64,000 bases of DNA from Macrostomum hystrix (Eukaryota > Platyhelminthes > Macrostomidae), in NCBI GenBank assembly GCA_950097015.1, contig CATNEN010000038.1, forward strand, positions 10,474,001 to 10,538,000. The letters are read 5' to 3'. A model generated the notes under the pieces. The model had not been told where the DNA came from. It saw only the letters and a program-made list of their open reading frames with translations, and did not search any database. The translations under genes were made by a program, and so were the position numbers. How positions within the stretch are numbered: the first letter of the stretch is position 1; every line of letters starts with the position of its first letter. Positions 44,495 to 54,074 of this stretch are shown piece by piece.

Positions 44495-45282
44495 CTGATC
44501 ACCAGAAGCAAGGAGCTAGGGAAATCCTTAATGTAAATCTTGATTTTAATAATGCTATATATGTAAATGCAATTGTAGCATCTAAAAAAATACCTTGCCT
44601 AATAGACACAGGCTCTAGTGTCACAATCATTTCAACTGATGTCCTTAATCAACCTAGACTAAATCTTATCAAGACAGAAGTTCAGTTAACAGTTGCCAAT
44701 GGCGAAGAATTAAAGGTTTTAGGAAAGAAAAAAATTACCTTTTCATTTGGCCAACTCAATTTAGCACATGAAGTATATGTCTGTAGCAATATCCAGCACA
44801 ATGTAATTATAGGTTTAGATTTCTTAAAGCAATTTGATGTTTCTATCCACCCAGCACAAGGTATTATTACTTTCAATGCTCATAACAAATCAATTCCAAC
44901 TTGGAAAACCATGGAAGTCCCAAGGTTTCAAGTCCTTGTTGTGGCTGAAACTACAACTGTGCCACCAGGCCAGACTCTTGATATTTCTATTAAGCCAAAA
45001 CTTCCTGATCAATCACTTGCTCCAGGCATTGTTGAATCAAATCATCATGTCCCAGGTCTCTTGCTTGCCAGAGGTATTCATCTAATAAAAAATGAAGGCA
45101 TGAATGTTAATGTTGTCAATAGTAATGTTAACAGAGAGTTAGGCCTACTATTAAGAGCCGGTCTAGTCATTGCTAAGTTTATCCCACTAGATCAAAAAGG
45201 AAATGTGTGCATCATTGGAAGCTTAAATCCAAACCAAAGTGAAAATGAAGACATAATTAGTGAAGAGAGTAACCTAAAGTAA
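44422..45282 (+). CDS. Retroviral-type aspartic protease of the LTR element
   Basis: The active-site motif is CLIDTGSSVTIIS, followed by the expected hydrophobic strands (NVIIGLDFLKQFD). The C-terminal third resembles the segment that normally leads into reverse transcriptase (TTTVPPGQTLDISIKP, then VPGLLLARG and NRELGLLLRAG) but the frame stops at 45282, where the right LTR begins. In a full element this enzyme cleaves the Gag-Pol precursor. The frame is open over 286 codons; the Met at 44422 is not necessarily a start, since it would be read by frameshifting from gag. Confidence 0.85.
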   Translation: MPKRQSSWITGQIPAKSANCPTTVADHQKQGAREILNVNLDFNNAIYVNAIVASKKIPCLIDTGSSVTIISTDVLNQPRLNLIKTEVQLTVANGEELKVLGKKKITFSFGQLNLAHEVYVCSNIQHNVIIGLDFLKQFDVSIHPAQGIITFNAHNKSIPTWKTMEVPRFQVLVVAETTTVPPGQTLDISIKPKLPDQSLAPGIVESNHHVPGLLLARGIHLIKNEGMNVNVVNSNVNRELGLLLRAGLVIAKFIPLDQKGNVCIIGSLNPNQSENEDIISEESNLK

Positions 45283-45713
45283 AATCAAAATATTTCTTGT
45301 GTACTGTTATTACAACTAAATTTATGCTAATCATCTTCTCATATAACTGGTATTTTCGTATGGATGTTTGTATTAATTATGTATTTAGTATTTGTTTAAA
45401 CTACGGTTGACAAGTTAAATATAAAGTGACACCAGTTGCAACCGGTTTTCTGACACGCGCGCGCGCATCGGAACTAGCCACTAAGTTTAGATAATTAGAA
45501 GATTCGAACGTTAGATTATAATTAATAACCACCTTTAACTAATCTTGCTCTAGATTGTAAGCGCGTGCGTCAGCAAAGCGGCGTAATTGATATAACAGAG
45601 AAGTAGGCCCTATCACTAATTATATTACTAATTATATTACATTAAGCTGCAGTCTTTCAAAACGACTTACAATTCATTTTAAATGGCGACCACCGACCAA
45701 TAATTTCATTACA
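45280..45713 (+). repeat. Right long terminal repeat
   Basis: Same as 42342-42774; ends TTTCATTACA. It overlaps the last codon of the protease frame. Confidence 0.9.
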
Positions 45714-47620
45714 TACTCAAAACTCAAAATTTATTTAATTTTCTTTAAGAAAGTAAAGCTAACTTATTAATATAGTTTTTTATAAACTTTATACTTTAAT
45801 TTTAGTTCAGAATTTTCATGACTTTACAAAATGCTAAATCGTGTCACGTGCTTTGTTGTAATATGGCGATATCTAATGAATTTCTCGTATTCTACGAATA
45901 AAGGTTATAGTTGCTCAGACAGCACTTAAGAGTTGTCTGTCAGATTACTCTTAACTTCTTGATGATGATATTTAAATTAATACTTTATTGGTAGCTTAAA
46001 TAGATCTAGCATTTGTGCTCATCGTGCTGTACTGATCGATGTGCATTTCTACCATGGATCATAAAACAACAGTATTGTCGACGCCGCGGCAATTTGGGGG
46101 TACAGAAGGCAGGAGTCCCCTTGAAATTTTTTGACACTGAAAATTGTGAAACCAGAATGATGTAAATTTACAGCAGTAAGCAAATAATTTAAATTACTAA
46201 AGCTTGTAAATAAATCGTATTATATGCTTGCTACAATAAAAGCCACGCATCGTCCAGCAGAGCTGGGGCGTTTCGGGAGATCCGGGAAACGCTTCGGAAT
46301 AATTTTGGCCCTGGTTCTCGTGGACCTTTCAAAATGAGCTGAAAGAAATGTACGGGAAAGGAATCGCGGAGCTGCCACCAGTCTGGGCTCTCGTGTCGAA
46401 GCAGGAAGACATTGACAGCCTTCGCTCACTGTTGGATTGAAATGGTATTGCGCGTTGTCTTTTGCGAAAAGTTCAGAAATTTTTTTACCATTTTTGCAGA
46501 AATGAACCCTTTGTAACCACACGACAACCTGCAGTAGCCAACCCACTCAATGTCGTAGCCGGCACTTTATTGTTAACGTTTTTATAATATTTTTCAGCCT
46601 GATCGGATCTTATTTTGCGGAAAAGAGAATTTTCTCGATTTATTTTCATTTTAATGTTTACTATAGAGTAAAAATTTTATTTATACGCTCGTAGGCAGTG
46701 CTTATTCGACGAGCCCCTGGAATGGAAAACTCCAGCATTGCTGGTACCGAAGAAGCTTTGTGACGTCCAAAATTTCGTAAATAAAAACTATAAAGCGACG
46801 AGAAAAAATCTCCAGTCACATTTTTTTACTTGAAGGGGTTTAGCTATGAATCAAACAGTTAAAACATTTCGAAGCTTCACTAAAAAAATATCTGAAATTC
46901 TTTAAGCGAAGCTGAAACTTCCTGTCGAATAGGCACTCATAACATATTTATAAATATTGACTTTTTGCGCATAAAAAATTTATATAATTAAAAAAATCTA
47001 CAGTATTTATACATTTGTTAACTCCAAATCAGCATATATCCAAGCTAAAACTTTTTTCGACGTACTTTTAATATGCGTAAATTTCAATTCTAAAGCGACT
47101 CTTAATTCGCACATTTTTGATAGGTTTAAAGCTCTATTGCATGGTAACATCAATCCCAAAAAATCACCAATTATGATCATTTTGAAACTTACTAACTTAG
47201 ATATTTTAGTATTAAAATTTGTTTGCATTCGCTTGTTTTCAAACGTGTGGAAGTACATCAAATCATGTTGTTGTGTGCTTCTCTTAGAAATTTACAGAAC
47301 AAACCTGAATTATTCAGTGTTTTTGTTAGCATGGACCATGACTTGTAGTTTGCCTCTTAACAATAAACATTCTGTTTGACAAAGAAAACTCAGGTCATGT
47401 TTCGCTGAGCTTTCAGGCATCGTCAGTGATGATCAGTTTGTTCGTTTAACGTAATCTGAGGGGGTGCCTCAAACAACAAGACTTTTCTGCGCCCTAGTCT
47501 AGCTCTAGACAAACCATAGACATAACAGAGCAGCTACACATCAATCATCTTTTCCTTCCTAAAAAGCTCGAATTGCAGTTCAAAATTGTTCAGTCCATCG
47601 TTCATCGATAATGTCTCTTT
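45714..47620. other. AT-rich intergenic DNA
   Basis: A 108-codon minus-strand frame (46546-46220) lies in a locally more GC-rich patch but has no recognisable domain. It may be a decayed element. Nothing else seen. Confidence 0.4.
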
Positions 47621-47622
47621 TA

Positions 47623-48955
47623 CACTCAGCAACATTGAAAAGTTTCCACCCTAGCGCACGATGGGTCAACGTTTTGGTAGGTGAAGATATTTGTGGTTTG
47701 AGCCATAGACAGATATAAAATCCGGATTCGAACGAAGCAAACGAACAGCAAAGAAAGTACGCGAGCATCTGGTGCCAACTGGCCCAGAACAGGGTCAGTA
47801 ACGCGTACAGCAGCCACGTGCGTGCAGCAGAGCGCACACTCTCCGGGCATACCCACAAACAGGCGTCGCAGAAAATCTTGCGGTAGCTGTTGCCATGCAG
47901 TAGACAGTGATTCGCGGTAGACAGTGATTCCGAAGTAGTCAGTCCTTCAGATGCACCACAGCGGCTGCGCGATGCGGTGGGGCGTTGTCGTCTTGGAGAA
48001 CGCTGTTCCCCACGCCACCACATGAAGCATCAATGAAGGGCAGCAGCGTCTGTAGAAGGTTGGCTTGGCAAAAAATTGGCAAATACGACTCGGCAGTCAC
48101 AGTCGCATCCAGGAACACAAGCTCCGTCTTTGCGTGCACTGTGATGCCTGCCCACACGTGAATAGAAGCTGACTGGCTCTCTGAGTTTTGCACGTGCTGC
48201 GGCAGCATCTCCTGGCGTGGCTGGCGCCACACTCGAATGCGGCCGTCGGCACGGAACAATCGAAAGCGGCTCTCATCCGAGAAAATCACTCGCCGCCACT
48301 GCTGCTGCCTCCACTGGACCCTTTGCATTGCCAATTGTTGCCGGCTGGCCACATGGGTTGGGGTCAGGCGTGGCCGTTTGCGCATCTTACGGGATCAGAG
48401 CCCCGACTCCCGCTATTGTCGTCGGATGGTTTGGGCGCTCAGAATATCCCCTCGCCTGCTTCTTTCAGCCCACATCAGCCGTAGCAGGGTGGCTGGCAAT
48501 GTGGGGCTTCCCTTCGACATTCGCAGCAATCGCCGGTCCGCCCTCCTAGTTGTAATGCGCATATTGAGCCGCCGGCCGCGCGTGGCTAGCGCCACGCTGC
48601 CCGTTTCTCTGCACTTGATCTGCAGTTTGTGGATTGCTGTGCGCGACCGCCCAATTTGGCGAGTAATAGCTCGGATGGACACCCCAGCGTCCAGCATGCC
48701 AACGGCGCGCGCTCGTTCCAGGTCGGTCATTTGGCGAACCATTCCGTTTGGTTGCGAACGTGGATCATAGACTCCTGTAAGCTGACTGCTACATGTGAAT
48801 GTTTCCTTCGACTTGTCTGGCGTCTTGTCTGGCCCAAGTGCGTGTTGACGAAATCATCAATCGTCTATGGCACAAGTCTGGCGACAAAAACCAGTTTTGA
48901 AACTCTAAACTCTACAACTTGCGCGAGGGTGGAAACTTTTCAATGTTGCTGAGTG
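47623..48955 (-). mobile_element. Tc1/mariner-type DNA transposon, complete ends, inactivated
   Basis: Terminal inverted repeats of about 36 bp (CACTCAGCAACATTGAAAAG + TTTCCACCCTNGCGCA) are flanked on both sides by the TA target-site duplication (47621-47622 and 48956-48957). Length 1333 bp. The transposase reads on the minus strand. It is broken between frames at about 48413-48385 and again after 47939, and the segment with the third catalytic residue is missing. Confidence 0.92.
47939..48742 (-). pseudogene. Tc1/mariner transposase, frame-broken
   Basis: The first piece (48742-48413) has the paired helix-turn-helix DNA-binding region (AGVSIRAITRQIGRSRTAIH) and an Arg-rich linker. The second (48385-47939) carries the catalytic domain: first Asp in VIFSDESRF, second in LQDDNAPPHRA. 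The block usually ending in SPDLNPIE, which holds the third acidic residue, is absent; sequence resumes on the minus strand (about 47870 to 47690) in another frame with the normal C-terminal GMPGECALCC-type segment. So there is one frameshift, one internal deletion and a further frame change. It cannot encode an active enzyme. Confidence 0.85.
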
Positions 48956-48957
48956 TA

Positions 48958-49479
48958 TATGGCTCAGACCGACGTAGCGGCTGTCGCTGCTGAGACAGCA
49001 GCATATATACGAGTACATATTCAACATTCTCGAGTGTAGTGCTGAACGATAGGTATATGATATCTATTGTTTTTTAGAGATTCAGTCCTAAATTATATAA
49101 TTTGACTTGAATTAAGACTTGAACTTGGCTTGCTCATTTGTGTCTACTACCTGAAGGTGAGTAAAGGAAATTCACTTTGGGAAATTGCAGATAATACGAT
49201 AAAAAATTTCTTTGGAAGTTAATTTGATTATGTATGCTATCTTGTTCGAAACTTATGTCGGCCTTTGACAATTGGAAATTCACAACACCTGCTGTCAACA
49301 ATCGTCACTTGCGCGTAGCTCGTATATACAGCAGTATGCAATAACGAAAAGACCAGTGACACAAAAGCAGTATTGCTCTTAGCAACCAAAAGTGGTCGAT
49401 TCTGAATTTATACGTTACTGTATAATAAAATAGACAGCGATGCACACCATGAACTAAGCACCGATCCAAAATTAGTCAC
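48958..49479. other. Spacer between the transposon and the HINT-like gene
   Basis: AT-rich; probably the 3' UTR of the minus-strand gene ending at 49480. No gene seen. Confidence 0.4.
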
Positions 49480-50031
49480 TCATTTGCCGCCGCGCCATCG
49501 CTTCCCTGTGCCCGGCGGCCAGTCCATTGTTTGGCCAGCGAACACGTGCATGTGCAGGTGCGGCACCGCCTGCAGAGCGTCGTCTCCATTGTTCAGCACC
49601 AGCCGGTAGCCGTGCTTAACGCCGCTCTTCTTAGCAACCAGCCTAGCAACCATAAACAGATGGCCGAGAAGTTTTTCGTCACATTCCTGAGCCTCCTCCA
49701 GTGTGGCAAGCTGCTTCTTTGGCACCACCAGGAACTGCACCGGTACCACCTGGTTGAGGCCCAGGAAGGCGATGGCCAGTTCGTCTTCGTACAGGATCTT
49801 GGCTGGCTCCTTGCGCTGTATGATGCGCGTGAAGACCGACGGTCGCCGGTGGGCCAGTTCATCTGTCAGGCCGCAGCGGTCGTTGCTCTGGTTTTCAGTG
49901 TAGTGCGATGTCGAGGCGCTGATGAAGGTTACCACGAGACCCAGCAGCAGGAGCAGGCAGACTCCGGCCGACAGACAGACGCTGTGGCGATGCAGCAGGC
50001 GATGATAGGTGCTCTGCATTTTTCGGTGCAA
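49480..50031 (-). CDS. HINT-type histidine triad nucleotide-binding protein with N-terminal membrane anchor
   Basis: 183 residues in one exon. Residues 18-38 (VCLSAGVCLLLLLGLVVTFI) form a hydrophobic signal or signal-anchor segment after a basic N terminus. The HIT domain begins near 66 (VFTRIIQRKEPAKILYED), with QFLVVPKK at 99-106 and GYRLVLNNGDD at 141-151. The catalytic triad HLHMHV has His at 158, 160 and 162, and the C-terminal DWPPGTGK matches the MxWPPG end of HINT1/2. HINT enzymes hydrolyse purine nucleoside phosphoramidates and acyl-adenylates (known). Ordinary HINT1 is soluble and about 126 residues, and HINT2 is mitochondrial; here the leader looks like a secretory anchor, so the catalytic domain may face the ER lumen or outside (inference). 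An antisense 226-codon frame is a shadow. Confidence 0.88.
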   Translation of the reverse strand: MHRKMQSTYHRLLHRHSVCLSAGVCLLLLLGLVVTFISASTSHYTENQSNDRCGLTDELAHRRPSVFTRIIQRKEPAKILYEDELAIAFLGLNQVVPVQFLVVPKKQLATLEEAQECDEKLLGHLFMVARLVAKKSGVKHGYRLVLNNGDDALQAVPHLHMHVFAGQTMDWPPGTGKRWRGGK

Positions 50032-51039
50032 ACAGAACCGTCTAATTTGTTTCTAAGCTTCAGAACCGCTGCAAAATGCGAGAAACTAAGGAATGTACGA
50101 GTACTAGTTATACTTGACTGGGCTGGGGTTGGGAGAAGAATGGGAAATCGATTCCCAACTCAAACGGCATGGTCTGAAATAGACTTGAGTGAGCAGCTGC
50201 TAGCTGACTAACGAACAGCTAACAGCTACCCCGAGAATATGAATAGAAAAATGATCTTGAATGAGAAGTCAAGCTAGACAAACGTACTCGTTGTTAGAAT
50301 CAAACTCGTGCTCCATGAAAGCGTTCTTTGCGCTCTGTACTAAGGGTTTGAGCTTTAGTTCGGTGTCCGGCAACTAGGACCAGCCTGTGTGCTCAATTAA
50401 GACTAGCACTATAGTAATTGTACTTTATAATGCTGGACATTGCTGTATAGAGCATGCTATAAACTACACGAAACTTACCATAAGAGTGTCTTGCACCCAC
50501 ACACCTCAGAGGGTACCTCAGAAGAAGGTACACAGTCGCTGTTGGTAACATCAGAGCATTAAAATTATTCTCCCCTTGATTTTATATTTTCACATTTTAC
50601 ATTAATTGATTTTACCATAAAACACCCCTTGTCATATTTTGCTGTTAATAACGGTCTAATGGTCGTTTGGGAAGTTCACATATTTTGCATCGATTTTTAA
50701 AGTAAAATATCGCACTGAGTTTCCAAGATTGTCTATGTGACGTCAGTTGTAAAATAAATAGAATCCTACTTCTTGACCTAGCTGTACGAGCTAGGGTGGT
50801 CCTTGGACACAGCGGGGAGAGTAACCTATTCCGCTAATGTCCAATTATGTCCTTCCTACTCGTAATAGAAAACCTTAATAATCAAATGTAATAAGAACCT
50901 AGCCGGTGTTCTGTACCAACTGTATTTGTCGCAAACCTAAAACCATGGCATCGCAATTACGCTCGTAAAGGAAATAAAAAATTCATAGACACAAAGCTCA
51001 CATAGAAAATTCTGAGTTATGGGAGCATTCAGAGAAATG
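50032..51039. other. Intergenic DNA upstream of the HINT-like gene
   Basis: No gene seen. It should contain the HINT-like promoter and the 3' end of the PTB-like gene's transcript. Confidence 0.4.
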
Positions 51040-51168
51040 TACAATCTTTTGCGCTGCTTTTTTCTAAGCAGAGTTGCAAAAAAGCTTGATAGCCAGAGAC
51101 GCTTTTCCAATTAGTGTCAGCATAGCTATAGTCTTGTAGTAGGAATTTTGCCATCCAATACACACCCT
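51034..51168 (-). CDS. Possible alternative C-terminal exon of the PTB-like gene, ending in a PDZ-ligand-like tail
   Basis: After a good acceptor (TTACTTTTTCAG) a minus-strand frame reads GVYWMAKFLLQDYSYADTNW, continues through GYQAFLQLCLEKSSAKDC and stops after TFL. A donor-like CTG|GTGTCG at 51379/51378 in the PTB-like frame, three codons before its stop, would join to it in phase 0. The final TFL resembles a class I PDZ-binding end. The donor is weak, so the join is tentative. Confidence 0.35.
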
Positions 51169-51366
51169 GAAAAAGTAAGAGACAAAAATTACTTTGAACA
51201 CTGAATGGATTTTTAAGCAAGTAAAAGACGACGGAAATAAAAAATGGAAGAAAAACTAACAAAAACTTCAGGTATAGAATAAATAAACTTGTATTTACGA
51301 GTACACTGCATGTCGTCTTTCGGGAGTATGTGTGTATGTAGTCGTATGAAACCTGGTGCATGGCGA

Positions 51367-52656
51367 CTATTTCGACACCAGCCGAAAGTGTCCGCGGCCC
51401 AGGCTGCCTCGGCTACTGGAGACAGGTTGCAGGGCGTAGTACTGCTGCTGATGAGGATTTTGCTGGTGCAGGTAGACGTACTGCTGATGAGGGACACGGC
51501 GTCTCACGGGAACCAGTTTCACCAGCTGACCTGAGGCCTGCGGTGGCGGGCTGTACTGCAGCTGCACCAACTGCTGCTGCGGCAGTTGCCGCTGCTGCTG
51601 CATGCTTACGCTGGACCTCGGGCCGGTTTTCACGTATGTCACCTGGGGACGCGAACCACCGTCGACCCGATCCGAATGGTCGTAGCTGGCCGACGTGGTC
51701 TGGACACGCAAAGTCGCCGGTCGAGCTGAGGAACGGCCTTTGCTCTGGTCCGCGCTTCCGTCACGCTCATTTAGAAGCGTCGGCGGACCGTTCTGCGACT
51801 CGAACACCGCGTAGGTGGCCCCAGCAGTCAAGTCGTCGTAGTTGAGAATGACTGAGTTAATGGCCTGCCCAGTGCTGCGCACGTGTGTGGTCGTCTGGCG
51901 CTGTTCATAGAAAACGTCGTCGGCCATCGATGCAGAAGCCGACGAAGCCGTGACGACTTTAATGCGCGCCTCAAGGGGATTCTGATTCCTCGGGGATTCA
52001 ACTGGTCGTTGGATCGATGGTGAAACTTCCGTCATCACTGCCGGCTGGGATGACCCGCGCTCCAGCGGCCCGAATCCGGGAAAGCCACTGTCAGCTGAAA
52101 ATGAAGAGGGCCGCGGCTGCCTCTGGGGCTGCTGCTGCTGCTGCTGCAGTTGCTCTCTGGCGGCTGTCTGCATGGCCCAGTTGCTGGTTGCAGTTTGCTT
52201 CACCGGCGTGTCAGGCAGGTAGTTTGCCTCCTCGGCCGCCAACCGATGCTGTCTATCGATGAGTCGACTGGCTTCGGCCAGGGCAGCCGGGTCTTTGAAC
52301 TGGAGGACGGTGACGCACTTCTGCTCGTAGTCTCTGGTGCAGAGTGCCAGCATTCGCTGCGGCTGCGACTGCCTGGGTGAGATGCAGGCCAAAATGCGCT
52401 GGTACTTGATGTGCTCCAGGGGCATGGAGGCAAAGAGGCCATTTTCACCCAGCCTGATTCCCGTGTTGAACAGAACCAGATTGGTTCGAACCCTGGCGTT
52501 GTCCTTGACGACTCGTCTGACCAGCTCTTCGGCCCTCTCTGGCCCGAATTCGTCGTCAGGTCTGAGCAGGAAGCGGCCGCACACCTGCACCTTGGCCTTT
52601 AGCAGCTTCTGCGGCTCTGTGGATGCGAACAACTGCGGCGGCTGGCGCGACTCCAT
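51367..52656 (-). CDS. PTB/PH-fold domain protein, Gln-rich C terminus
   Basis: 429 residues in one open frame. Residues about 18-145 look like a phosphotyrosine-binding (PTB/PID) fold: a strand KLLKAKVQVCGRFL, helix ERAEELVRRVVKDNA, strands RVRTNLVLFNTGIRL, PLEHIKYQRILACISP and RMLALCTRDYEQKCVTVLQF, then the capping helix DPAALAEASRLID. The remainder is Gln/Ser/Pro-rich and disordered, with VSPSIQRPVESPR, GGSRPQVTYV and poly-Gln near the end. Such proteins are cytoplasmic adaptors of receptor tails (known); the partner is unknown here. PTB assignment is from strand/helix order and the terminal helix, not from an alignment. Several plus-strand frames over it are shadows. Confidence 0.65.
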   Translation of the reverse strand: MESRQPPQLFASTEPQKLLKAKVQVCGRFLLRPDDEFGPERAEELVRRVVKDNARVRTNLVLFNTGIRLGENGLFASMPLEHIKYQRILACISPRQSQPQRMLALCTRDYEQKCVTVLQFKDPAALAEASRLIDRQHRLAAEEANYLPDTPVKQTATSNWAMQTAAREQLQQQQQQPQRQPRPSSFSADSGFPGFGPLERGSSQPAVMTEVSPSIQRPVESPRNQNPLEARIKVVTASSASASMADDVFYEQRQTTTHVRSTGQAINSVILNYDDLTAGATYAVFESQNGPPTLLNERDGSADQSKGRSSARPATLRVQTTSASYDHSDRVDGGSRPQVTYVKTGPRSSVSMQQQRQLPQQQLVQLQYSPPPQASGQLVKLVPVRRRVPHQQYVYLHQQNPHQQQYYALQPVSSSRGSLGRGHFRLVSK

Positions 52657-54074
52657 GCAATGAGCGCTGGCTGGCAGAGGCTAGGAGAACTTTTGTCTGT
52701 CTTGTTTTCGCATTCCGTCGTGTCTCTCGTAGGTCTTATTTATGAGACTCGAATGAGTTGAGATGCTATTGAAAGCTCATGTGAGCTGTGTGGAGTGAGA
52801 GGACTGACACCGCCCGCTGCGAAGACCCCGTGCTCTGCTGGTTATGCCTCTGGGTGCAGACTGCAATTATGTCTTCACGCATTGTGTTCATAAGCCTTCT
52901 ACACTTAGAATGGCCTAGGCCAGGCATGAGAATTAGCTCTGCGCTGTCCCGATTCGATAACTTTTCCGTGGTCCCAGCATCGCGTGCGCAGCAATATTTA
53001 ATGCGGTCGTTTGAGTCTTAAACTGTAAGGAACGATTGCTTTGTAGCCATACGAGCGTAGTCGTTGGTATATTTGAAGAGACGAATCATTTCACCCATGA
53101 CACGCCCTATACTCGCAGGAAATGCGGTACAGCAATTTGCTGTTGTCAATACTAACCCAGACAATTTACAAGTGATTTAGTTGTCTCTGTTTCTTGCCAC
53201 AGGCTGTCTCCGTAAGATCTGTATCTGGCTGGCAAAGCTTGCCAGGTGGTCTACTTGAGGCACATTAACATCTACAGCTTGCAGAGCAATGTGAACTAGG
53301 ATAACTCACATTTGTCCCACTAATGCAACTTGTTACTTGTTGGTATATTGCCGTGCAAACACTCACAAAATCCATTTCTAATTCGGATGCAAGGAACTCA
53401 AGTAGTCAGCTACTGGTTAACAAGTTAACCAGTCGCACCCAGGCAGACGTACACCTGTGTGTGTGCCTTCCTGCTTGCTCAAGGGTCAGCGGAATGGCCG
53501 CGGAATCGCCTCCTCGATGATGGCTGCGAATCTACAGGAAATCACTAAAATATACGCGACACATATACCCAAATTATTAGCATAATCAGGGTTAATCATC
53601 TGCTTACTTGTCTAAGAGTGCTAAAAATTGAAAACCCCATCTTCTGCCATCCCGTGACAAACCGCGTGGCTTTATAAGCATATGATAGTGAACAGGTGGA
53701 TGGACGCGATGTTGGAGTTGCTGAATTTTACAGAAGTACAAAACGAATTATTGAGAAATGTGGCTGATGCATACTCATTGTTATTCGGCAGTGGATGCTC
53801 GACTCACTCTACTTGGCAGATTCTTTCCTTCTCTGCCTGGAGCCAGAGCAGGTATAGCAGCTTATGCGCAAAGCTCACTGTAGCGAGACCAGATGTGTCA
53901 ATGCCATCATTGTCGATAAATTATTAAAATAGAAATCTCACTCCGAAAGCTTCAGTGACTCAGGTAAATATCAATCTCAGAAATGAAAGCTGCCTGCGAC
54001 AATAGTGATCAGTTTTATAAAATATTTCCGCTTAACTGCAAACGGTTTTAGTTATACCGAACATCCCACTTGCG
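52657..54074. other. Divergent intergenic region (PTB-like gene / WSC gene)
   Basis: Shared 5' region of a minus-strand and a plus-strand gene. TATTTAT-like and GAGTGAGAGG sequences occur near 52735-52800 but no promoter element is certain. Short plus-strand frames (52788, 53323, 53682) have no recognisable domain. Confidence 0.4.

Larger units (their letters stand above)
42342..45713 (+). mobile_element. Non-autonomous Ty3/gypsy-like LTR retrotransposon (gag-protease only)
   Basis: Two direct long terminal repeats of about 433 bp (42342-42774 and 45280-45713) frame a gag frame and a protease frame. There is a candidate primer-binding site just inside the left LTR. Reverse transcriptase, RNase H and integrase are all missing: the protease frame ends at the first bases of the right LTR. 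The two LTRs differ at scattered sites (for example CGATG/CGGCG and TTTTA/TTTCA), so the insertion is not brand new. No clear target-site duplication was found. It lies in plus orientation in an intergenic region. Confidence 0.9.

Noticed and set aside
46220-46546. 108-codon minus-strand ORF
   Set aside because: No domain, no neighbouring exons, and only mild GC enrichment; may be a decayed element.
49531-50211. 226-codon plus-strand ORF
   Set aside because: Antisense of the HINT-like gene, whose motifs on the minus strand are unambiguous.
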